Source of the DNA: Flemingiibacterium sp045534235
GTDB taxonomy: Bacteria > Bacillota > Clostridia > Oscillospirales > CAG-272
Direction: 5' to 3'
Assembly: GCA_045534235.1 (NCBI GenBank)
Contig: JAZSJI010000088.1
Location: 1 to 9,763, forward strand
DNA length: 9,763 nt
Part shown: positions 1 through 5,347 of the stretch, piece after piece
Layout of the letters: each line of letters opens with the position of its first letter
How positions within the stretch are numbered: the stretch's first letter is position 1
Translations under genes and position numbers: made by a program
Notes under the pieces: model-generated
Told to the model about the DNA's origin: nothing
Seen by the model: only the letters and a program-made list of their open reading frames with translations
Database searches by the model: none

Positions 1-31
1 AAGCGGTAAATAATTGATTGGAGGATCAACT

Positions 32-259
32 ATGGCGGAAATCGAAAAGAAGGCTAAGAAGCCGGGCGTGTTCTCTCGCATAGGAAAGTTTTTGCGTGAG
101 TACAGGGCCGAGCTTGGCAAGGTCACCTGGGCGTCCAGACAGGACACGCTCAAGAATTTCGTTGTCGTAGCTATCACGGTCGTTATTGCAGGCGCTGTAA
201 TCGGCGTTCTGGATATAGCGTTCTCCGAGGGTCTTCGCGCACTCGGCGGACTTATATAA
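32..259 (+). CDS. secE: Preprotein translocase subunit SecE
   Basis: SecE is the small clamp-like membrane subunit of the SecYEG protein-export channel. The 75-residue product has the short single-span layout usual in Gram-positives: a Lys-rich cytoplasmic start, the conserved amphipathic segment (REYRAELGKVTW at about residues 23-34), and one hydrophobic membrane span at about residues 43-63 before a short tail. I chose the ATG at 32 because GGAGG at 20-24 sits 7 bases upstream; an in-frame TTG at 14 lies before that ribosome binding site and is unlikely. The neighbour nusG, 27 bases downstream, is the classic partner. The first nine bases read Lys-Arg-stop, which would suit the end of rpmG (L33), but two codons are too little to call. 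Confidence 0.96.
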   Translation: MAEIEKKAKKPGVFSRIGKFLREYRAELGKVTWASRQDTLKNFVVVAITVVIAGAVIGVLDIAFSEGLRALGGLI

Positions 260-286
260 TCAACTAACGATTACGGAGGATCATCG

Positions 287-829
287 ATGAGTGATCTTTA
301 CGATGCAACCGGCGAAAAGAGATGGTATGTAGCACATACCTACTCCGGCTACGAAAACAAGGTTAAGACGAACCTTGAAAAAATCGTCGAAAACCGCGGA
401 CTTCAGGATGTCATCGTCGACATTCGCATCCCGGTTGAAACCTATATCGACAGCGAGACCCAAAAAGAGGTCGAGGAAAAGATTTTCCCGAGCTATGTGC
501 TTGTAAAAATGGTAATGACTGACGAAACATGGCATGTCGTCAGAAATATCAGCGGCGTTACAGGCTTTGTAGGTCCGGGATCCAAGCCTACCGCGCTTAC
601 GGAAGCAGAGGTTGCCGCAATGGGCATCGAGGCAAACGTAGCGAAGGTCGTTGTCAACTTTAATATTGATGATACCGTTGAGATCCGAGACGGTGCGCTT
701 AAGGGAACCCGCGGCGTGGTCAAAGAGATCTCCGATGACAAGAAGAAGGTCACGGTGCTCGTCAATATGTTCGGAAGAGATACTCCGTTCGAGCTCGATA
801 CGGACACTATCACTCTTGTGAACGAATGA
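287..829 (+). CDS. nusG: Transcription termination/antitermination protein NusG
   Basis: NusG binds the clamp of RNA polymerase and modulates pausing, Rho-dependent termination and coupling to the leading ribosome. The 180-residue protein shows the NGN domain at about residues 11-108 (WYVAHTYSGYENKVKTNL, then FPSYVLVKMVM and TWHVVRNISGVTGFVG) and the C-terminal KOW domain at about 125-180 (VEIRDGALKGTRGVV). Length is normal and no domain is missing. GGAGGA at 275-280 lies 6 bases before the ATG. It is in an operon with secE upstream; rplK follows after a 103-base structured gap. Confidence 0.97.
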   Translation: MSDLYDATGEKRWYVAHTYSGYENKVKTNLEKIVENRGLQDVIVDIRIPVETYIDSETQKEVEEKIFPSYVLVKMVMTDETWHVVRNISGVTGFVGPGSKPTALTEAEVAAMGIEANVAKVVVNFNIDDTVEIRDGALKGTRGVVKEISDDKKKVTVLVNMFGRDTPFELDTDTITLVNE

Positions 830-844
830 GGTTAATCCTCACAC

Positions 845-922
845 GTGGGAGGGAGAAAACCACTAAAAATTCTCCCGAAAATTCAACAGAAGCCAAAAAG
901 GCTTCGCTACCACAATAGGAGG
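845..922 (+). promoter_or_regulatory. Structured rplK leader, candidate L1 binding site
   Basis: The nusG-rplK gap can fold as a three-way junction. GTGG 845-848 pairs with CCAC 910-913 and encloses two perfect 6-bp hairpins: GGGAGA 851-856 with TCTCCC 871-876, and GAAGCC 889-894 with GGCTTC 900-905 (loop AAAAA). The closing stem ends 3 bases before the AGGAGG ribosome binding site of rplK (917-922). In E. coli, L1 represses the L11-L1 operon by binding a 23S rRNA-like structure before the L11 gene, so a translational autoregulatory site is expected here. The fold is read from the sequence; L1 binding is inference. No run of T follows the hairpins, so it is not a terminator. Confidence 0.5.
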
Positions 923-932
923 TACATTTATC

Positions 933-1358
933 ATGGCAAAGAAGATTATGGGCTATATCAAGCTCCAGCTGCCCGCAGGAAAGGCTACTCCTGCTCCCCC
1001 TGTAGGTCCCGCTCTCGGTGCTTACGGTGTTGCTATTCCTGTATTCACTAAGGAATTCAACGAGAGAACCAAGAAGGACATCGGTCTTATCATTCCGGTA
1101 GTTATCACCGTTTATGCTGACCGTTCGTTCTCGTTCATCACAAAGACTCCCCCCGCACCCGTTCTTATCAAGAAGGCTTGCGGAATCGAGACCGCATCCG
1201 CTACGCCTAACAAGACCAAGGTAGCAAAGCTTACCAAGGATCAGGTTAAGCAGATCGCTGAAACCAAGATGGTTGACCTCAACGCAGGCTCGCTTGAAGC
1301 TGCAATGAGCATGGTCGCTGGTACTGCTCGCAGCATGGGCATTACCGTCGAGGAATAA
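933..1358 (+). CDS. rplK: 50S ribosomal protein L11
   Basis: L11 binds 23S rRNA at the GTPase-associated centre and is the target region of thiostrepton. The 141 residues match the usual length. The N-terminal domain has the Pro-rich PAPPVGPALGAYGV segment (about residues 21-34), followed by IPVVITVYADRSFSFITKTPP; the RNA-binding C-terminal domain ends AGTARSMGITVEE. At the switch region the protein reads GAYGVAIPVF where the common form is close to GQxGVNIMxF, a moderate local divergence with the essential prolines kept. AGGAGG (917-922) lies 10 bases upstream of the ATG. It is co-transcribed with rplA, 14 bases downstream. Confidence 0.97.
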   Translation: MAKKIMGYIKLQLPAGKATPAPPVGPALGAYGVAIPVFTKEFNERTKKDIGLIIPVVITVYADRSFSFITKTPPAPVLIKKACGIETASATPNKTKVAKLTKDQVKQIAETKMVDLNAGSLEAAMSMVAGTARSMGITVEE

Positions 1359-1372
1359 GGAGGAGTTAAACA

Positions 1373-2065
1373 ATGAGCACTGGAAAGAAATACAATGAGA
1401 GCATAAAGCTTATCGAAAAGGCTAAGCTTTATGATGCATCTGAAGCTCTCGCACTCGTTTGCCAGACTGCAAAGGCAAAGTTCGACGAGACCGTAGAAGT
1501 ACACGTTCGTCTGGGTGTTGACTCCCGTCACGCTGACCAGCAGGTTCGCGGTGCGGTTGTACTCCCCAACGGTACCGGTAAGACCGTTCGCACCCTCGTA
1601 TTCGCGAAGGGCGACAAGGCAAAGGAAGCAGAAGCAGCAGGCGCTGACTATGTTGGCGCTGAGGATTATGTCGCAAAGATCCAGCAGGAAAACTGGTTCG
1701 ACTTCGACATCATCATCGCAACTCCCGATATGATGGGCGTTATCGGCCGTCTCGGTAAGGTTCTCGGTCCTAAGGGCCTTATGCCTAACCCGAAGGCTGG
1801 TACTGTTACCATGGACGTTGCAAAGGCTGTTACCGAAGCTAAGGCCGGTAAGATCGAGTTCCGTCTTGACCAGACCAACATCATTCACTGCCCCATCGGC
1901 AAGGCATCCTTCGGTGCTGAAAAGCTCGGCGAGAACTTCAACGCTCTCCTCGGCGCTATCATCAAGGCAAAGCCCGCTGCAACCAAGGGTCAGTACATCA
2001 AGAGCTGCGTAGTCGCTTCGACTATGGGCCCCGGTGTAAAGGTCAACTATGCAAAGCTTGGCTAA
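1373..2065 (+). CDS. rplA: 50S ribosomal protein L1
   Basis: L1 forms the mobile stalk of the large subunit that helps release deacylated tRNA from the E site, and it is often the repressor of its own operon. The 230-residue product is full length. The L1 signature GRLGKVLGPKGLMPNP is present at about residues 125-140, with the two-domain alternation seen in the family: an N-terminal part with RLGVDSRHADQQVRG, a middle domain with the Lys/Glu-rich helix and FDIIIATPDMM, and a C-terminal return. The ribosome binding site GGAGGAG at 1359-1365 begins directly after the rplK stop codon, which implies translational coupling. It is the last gene of this operon; a strong terminator follows. Confidence 0.97.
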   Translation: MSTGKKYNESIKLIEKAKLYDASEALALVCQTAKAKFDETVEVHVRLGVDSRHADQQVRGAVVLPNGTGKTVRTLVFAKGDKAKEAEAAGADYVGAEDYVAKIQQENWFDFDIIIATPDMMGVIGRLGKVLGPKGLMPNPKAGTVTMDVAKAVTEAKAGKIEFRLDQTNIIHCPIGKASFGAEKLGENFNALLGAIIKAKPAATKGQYIKSCVVASTMGPGVKVNYAKLG

Positions 2066-2080
2066 TTTTTAGCTATGATA

Positions 2081-2108
2081 AAAACCGTCGCAAATGCGAC
2101 GGTTTTTT
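2081..2108 (+). terminator. Intrinsic terminator of the rplKA operon
   Basis: AAAACCGTCGC (2081-2091) pairs perfectly with GCGACGGTTTT (2096-2106) around an AAAT loop, and six T residues (2103-2108) follow. It sits 15 bases after the rplA stop codon. This is a textbook Rho-independent terminator for the plus strand. Confidence 0.93.
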
Positions 2109-2116
2109 CGTTATAG

Positions 2117-2148
2117 AAAAGCCTCAGTGCGCTTGCACTGAGGCTTTT
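2117..2148. terminator. Hairpin terminator between convergent genes
   Basis: AAAAGCCTCAGTGC (2117-2130) and GCACTGAGGCTTTT (2135-2148) form a perfect 14-bp stem with a GCTT loop. On the minus strand it lies 10 bases past the stop codon of the glycyl radical enzyme and ends in TTTT. On the plus strand it also ends in TTTT and backs up the rplA terminator. The T runs are short, so the hairpin probably works in both directions, mainly for the minus-strand gene. Confidence 0.8.
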
Positions 2149-2158
2149 GCTATTTCCC

Positions 2159-4402
2159 TCACTCATAAAAATTACGCGACAAAAATTCCTCTTGCCACCC
2201 CTCGGACAGCGCAGTGAACTTTGCGGAGAAGCCGGTTACTCGCACCACAATGTCGTCGTGTGCTTCGGGATGTATCTGCGCATCGAGAAGCTCCTCTTTG
2301 GTAACGCAGTTGAGCTGAAGCGATTGGAAGCCGCTCACAGCAATCGCGCGAAGCAATGCATCAAAAATTTCGGGCGTCATACGCGCCGCAGGAAGCAGCA
2401 TATTTACTACGGAGTTGCCTGCGCACTTCGAGAAATCGAGTGCCCGCGCACTTGCAACAACTGTCGTCGCAGAGTCGATCTTGTGCAGACGCGAGGGGGT
2501 GAGCCCCTGCGAGAAGCACGTGCCGTCAAGACGCCCGTCAGGCGTAGCGCGCGTCATCTCTCCCCAGAAGCGTATCTCTGTGTAAGTGAGATGTCCCATA
2601 CTGACCTTGCCGCCGAATTTCGTCGGAAGCCCTTCGAGCGCGGCATAAAGATCATCCCACAGGCGAGTAGCAAGCGCAGAAGACTCCTCGCTCGCATCAC
2701 CGAAGCAGTTGCACGAAAGCGCCGCACGGCGAAGCTCGTCATGCCCTTGCCAATTCTCTCGTACAGCCGTGAGAAGCTCGCCTAACGTGCACACCTTCTT
2801 TTCAAAGCAGAGCGTTTTTATCGCAAGCAAAGAATCGACTACGTTCGGAAATCCCACGAAGTAAAACACATCGTCATTATACCTCGCACCGCCGTTAGTG
2901 AAATCCTTTCTATTGTCAAGGCACCCTTCCATCGTCATCGACGTTAGCATAAGCGGATCCACGCTCACTCGAAGCGGTGCGCCCGTTGCAACTATGCTTG
3001 CACGCTCAACGAAAAGCCGCTTGAAATTATCCATCATAATCCAGTAAAGCTCATCGAAGCTTTTTGCACCATCGAAGGGCGTAAACTCAAGCTTCACATC
3101 GCGCATCATTTCACGGTCATCGTGCACCGTCATTTCAAATACGCGCAGAAGATTCACGTACATTCCAGCGTCGGGCTTTTCGACGCCGCTACACTTCATA
3201 TCCCAACATCCCGATACGATATAATCGCGCGCCTCCTCCACTGTGCGTCCAAGGCGCACAAGCGCCGGAATACACATATCGTCGTTCTGATAAAGTATGG
3301 CGCTGTTGCCGCCAAGCACCGCCTTATTAAGCTCATCAAGGTATTCCTTCGGCGAATTCGAGCCAAAGCGCGCCTTTATTTTCGGATAGATTATTTTCTC
3401 ATCGCGATTCGCCTTGATAAAAAGCCTCGTAAGATCATTCCATACAGGCTTACCTTCGACGTCACAGCCTCCGATAACGTACGTATTTTCAAATTCGTGA
3501 TCGGCATAACCAACCATTTTCATATCATGATCGTAGTGCATATCCCACGTGATGAGAAATTCGCTTATAAGCGAAAGTGCCGCCTCCTCTGTAATGTCGC
3601 CTCGCTCAAGCTCACGCTTATATATGGGGTACAGATCAAGGTCGGGACGACCGAAGGTATTGTAGCCGACGCCTTCAAGTGAACCGCAAGCCTTGCGCAT
3701 AAATGCGTACATGTTAAGCGCCTCGTAGAGTGTTTTGGGGGCTTCCCAAGGAACACGGCGCGCCGTTTTAGCGATAAGCTCGGCGTTTTTTCGTGCCACA
3801 CCGTCGCATTCTTCAAGGCGTTTTTCTGCCGCCTCGGCGAATTTTTCAGCAAGCCGCTTAAGGCTCAAAAGTCCGGCTGCAGTTGCGTTTAAATAGTCAC
3901 GTTCCTCGTCCGTTTGCGCAAGTTCAAGTTGAGTGAGCACCTTTTCGTAAACGCCGCGCAGACCGTGTGCCAAAAGCGGTCGGTAGTTAAACTGAAAGTG
4001 CTGCAGCTCGTCGCAAAAATCGCCGCAGATAAGATACAGCTGCTTACGCTTTTGCGCACGTGCTCGCTCGAGCATCTCGGGATACGTATCTGCGTAGATA
4101 TGACGGTTGCGGCGGTATACCCAACCGCCTGCGTGCTCGTGTCCGCGAAAAATATTCGCGCCGTCACAGTGCGCCGCCATTGTTCCCATTTCGTAGTAAA
4201 ACGGCGAATTATCAAATATAACCGGCTCACAAAGCTCAACTATCGTTTCATATTGAAGCGCCTTCATCTGATACGCGCTCATTCCTTCCGCGTATCTGTG
4301 CTCAAGCTCGGCCGTGCAGGTTTCGCAAAAATCCTTTGCTCTGCCGTTTGCCGTATTCTCATAATAATCGCGCAGCTCGGCGCGAAGCTCATCAAATCCC
4401 AT
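2159..4402 (-). CDS. Glycyl radical enzyme of unknown substrate (PFL-like family)
   Basis: This is a glycyl radical enzyme of 747 residues. Members hold a stable glycine radical that makes a thiyl radical on an active-site cysteine and then cleave C-C, C-N or C-S bonds or remove water, without oxygen. The C-terminal radical loop is RVTGFS with Gly724, and the catalytic cysteine is Cys399 in SGCWD. Other family landmarks are FGRPDLDLYPIYKREL, YVIGGCDVEG, NDDMCIPAL and NGGARYN. True pyruvate formate-lyase is excluded: it needs two adjacent cysteines, and here the nearest other one is Cys404. Most dehydratases and lyases of the family have GCxE; this protein has Asp401 in the Glu position. It is also shorter than the usual 780-900 residues, mainly in the N-terminal part. 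The ATG at 4402 was chosen because GGAGG lies 6 bases upstream; an earlier in-frame ATG at 4459 lies upstream of the candidate -10 and lacks such a site. The gene is divergent from an AraC regulator. No activase gene is nearby. The substrate is not predictable from what I can see. Confidence 0.88.
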   Translation of the reverse strand: MGFDELRAELRDYYENTANGRAKDFCETCTAELEHRYAEGMSAYQMKALQYETIVELCEPVIFDNSPFYYEMGTMAAHCDGANIFRGHEHAGGWVYRRNRHIYADTYPEMLERARAQKRKQLYLICGDFCDELQHFQFNYRPLLAHGLRGVYEKVLTQLELAQTDEERDYLNATAAGLLSLKRLAEKFAEAAEKRLEECDGVARKNAELIAKTARRVPWEAPKTLYEALNMYAFMRKACGSLEGVGYNTFGRPDLDLYPIYKRELERGDITEEAALSLISEFLITWDMHYDHDMKMVGYADHEFENTYVIGGCDVEGKPVWNDLTRLFIKANRDEKIIYPKIKARFGSNSPKEYLDELNKAVLGGNSAILYQNDDMCIPALVRLGRTVEEARDYIVSGCWDMKCSGVEKPDAGMYVNLLRVFEMTVHDDREMMRDVKLEFTPFDGAKSFDELYWIMMDNFKRLFVERASIVATGAPLRVSVDPLMLTSMTMEGCLDNRKDFTNGGARYNDDVFYFVGFPNVVDSLLAIKTLCFEKKVCTLGELLTAVRENWQGHDELRRAALSCNCFGDASEESSALATRLWDDLYAALEGLPTKFGGKVSMGHLTYTEIRFWGEMTRATPDGRLDGTCFSQGLTPSRLHKIDSATTVVASARALDFSKCAGNSVVNMLLPAARMTPEIFDALLRAIAVSGFQSLQLNCVTKEELLDAQIHPEAHDDIVVRVTGFSAKFTALSEGWQEEFLSRNFYE

Positions 4403-4410
4403 AATACACC

Positions 4411-4472
4411 TCCGTATAGGCTCTACCTTGAGTATAGCACGCGCCCCTATAACGCGCAATAACCTATACGGA
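4411..4472. repeat. 10-bp inverted repeat flanking the enzyme promoter
   Basis: TCCGTATAGG at 4411-4420 and its exact reverse complement CCTATACGGA at 4463-4472 stand 52 bases apart, start to start. Read from the enzyme gene, one copy abuts the -35 on its upstream side and the other lies at the expected start of transcription, touching the ribosome binding site. The outer copy would not be in the transcript, so a DNA operator is more likely than an RNA hairpin. Confidence 0.6.
4431..4459 (-). promoter_or_regulatory. Candidate promoter of the glycyl radical enzyme gene
   Basis: On the minus strand TTGCGC (4454-4459) and TATACT (4431-4436) are separated by 17 bases. The -10 is good and the -35 is poor, which suits a promoter that needs an activator. 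The start of transcription would fall near 4425, giving a leader of about 20 bases with GGAGG just before the ATG. Confidence 0.45.
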
Positions 4473-4510
4473 AATTTTGCACTTTTCGGAAATATATTTT
4501 CGCAAATATC

Positions 4511-4539
4511 TTTACTTTTTAGATAACGCGTGATATACT
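4511..4539 (+). promoter_or_regulatory. Candidate promoter of the AraC-family gene
   Basis: TTTACT (4511-4516) and TATACT (4534-4539) are separated by 17 bases. Transcription would start near 4546, leaving a leader of about 18 bases that holds the G-rich ribosome binding site at 4550-4556. The left arm of a 12-bp inverted repeat begins at the end of the -35. Confidence 0.55.
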
Positions 4540-4550
4540 TATCTAAAAAG
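4515..4550. repeat. Perfect 12-bp inverted repeat over the AraC-family promoter
   Basis: CTTTTTAGATAA (4515-4526) and TTATCTAAAAAG (4539-4550) are exact reverse complements with a 12-base spacer. The arms fill the -35/-10 interval and cover the predicted start of transcription, while the -10 hexamer lies in the spacer. The centre-to-centre distance of the arms is 24 bases. G residues, not T, follow the right arm, so it is not a terminator. An operator for a dimeric repressor, or for autoregulation, is the simplest reading. Confidence 0.65.
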
Positions 4551-4563
4551 GGGGGGCGATCAA

Positions 4564-5325
4564 ATGGAGCTTCGCGACATAACGGTATCTGACGTTATCG
4601 CGGCAGTACACTTCAAAACAAACGAAAAAAGCTGGACTGCAAGCGCACGCGCTCATCATATCCTCGCGTATCAGATCTCGGGAGATTTTCCGCACGACTT
4701 TGGTGGCAGAACGCTCACGGCAAAAACGGACACGGTTCTCTTTTTTAACAAAAACGATCCCTTTTCGGCCGTACAGAGAGAGCCTGGCGAGTCGATCGCG
4801 ATACACTTTACCGCAACGGAGGATATTGACATTCCAAGCTTTATAATCTCTGCTAAAGGTCCGGCACTCAAATCCGCTTTCGAGCGACTTTACAAGGTTT
4901 GTATGCGTTTCGATCCCCGCGATCGCCACCGCATACTGTCGATGACTTACGACCTTCTCTACGCAGTTGACGTACTTCGAAGCGAAAGCTATCGCCCGAA
5001 GGACGATAAGCTTGTGCGCGTTACCGATTATATACACGCACATTTCAGCGAGCCTATATCAAACACTATCCTCGCTGAGATCTACGGGGTATCGACACGG
5101 CGGCTGAATGATCTTTTCAGAAGCGCATACGGTATGCCTCCTGCCGCTTATATACTTGATTATCGTCTGAGCATCGCAAAGCAGCTGCTTGAATACAGTG
5201 CCCTCTCTATAGCTGAAATAGCAGCCGAATCAGGCTTTTCAGACATAACGTATTTCAGCCGTGCCTTTAAAAACAAATCCGGTATAACACCGAGCAAATA
5301 CAGACAAAACAACACCGCGCTGTAA
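4564..5325 (+). CDS. AraC-family transcriptional regulator
   Basis: The 253-residue protein joins an N-terminal sensor to an AraC-type DNA-binding domain. Residues about 25-85 look like a cupin-type ligand-binding fold, as in many sugar- and metabolite-sensing members. The C-terminal part has two helix-turn-helix motifs, at about 166-187 (TILAEIYGVSTRRLNDLFRS) and 214-237 (LSIAEIAAESGFSDITYFSR), followed by AFKNKSGITPSKYR, the usual family ending. A run of seven G residues serves as the ribosome binding site, 7 bases before the ATG. It is divergent from the glycyl radical enzyme gene, so it most likely controls that gene, probably as an activator given the weak -35 there. The ligand is unknown; it could be the enzyme's substrate. 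Confidence 0.93.
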   Translation: MELRDITVSDVIAAVHFKTNEKSWTASARAHHILAYQISGDFPHDFGGRTLTAKTDTVLFFNKNDPFSAVQREPGESIAIHFTATEDIDIPSFIISAKGPALKSAFERLYKVCMRFDPRDRHRILSMTYDLLYAVDVLRSESYRPKDDKLVRVTDYIHAHFSEPISNTILAEIYGVSTRRLNDLFRSAYGMPPAAYILDYRLSIAKQLLEYSALSIAEIAAESGFSDITYFSRAFKNKSGITPSKYRQNNTAL

Positions 5326-5345
5326 CTTTGCGCGGTGCTTTTTTT
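5313..5345. terminator. Terminator overlapping the AraC-family stop codon
   Basis: CACCGCGC (5313-5320) pairs with GCGCGGTG (5330-5337), and seven T residues follow at 5339-5345. The 9-base loop holds the stop codon of the AraC-family gene (5323-5325). On the minus strand the same stem lies just past the stop of the SLH-transglutaminase gene and is followed by TTGTTTTG, so it may terminate both convergent genes. Confidence 0.88.
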
Positions 5346-5347
5346 GC

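Noticed and set aside
2159..4402. Calling the enzyme pyruvate formate-lyase (pflB)
   Set aside because: Pyruvate formate-lyase needs two adjacent active-site cysteines. Here Cys399 is followed by Trp and the next cysteine is five residues on. The rest of the sequence is also closer to the dehydratase/lyase branch.
4403..4459. A 19-residue N-terminal extension of the glycyl radical enzyme starting at 4459
   Set aside because: It would start upstream of the candidate -10, it lacks a ribosome binding site, and GGAGG lies right before the ATG at 4402.
3122..4462. Two plus-strand open frames of about 185 codons opposite the glycyl radical enzyme
   Set aside because: Their products are basic and match no family I know, and the minus-strand gene has clear conserved motifs along its length.
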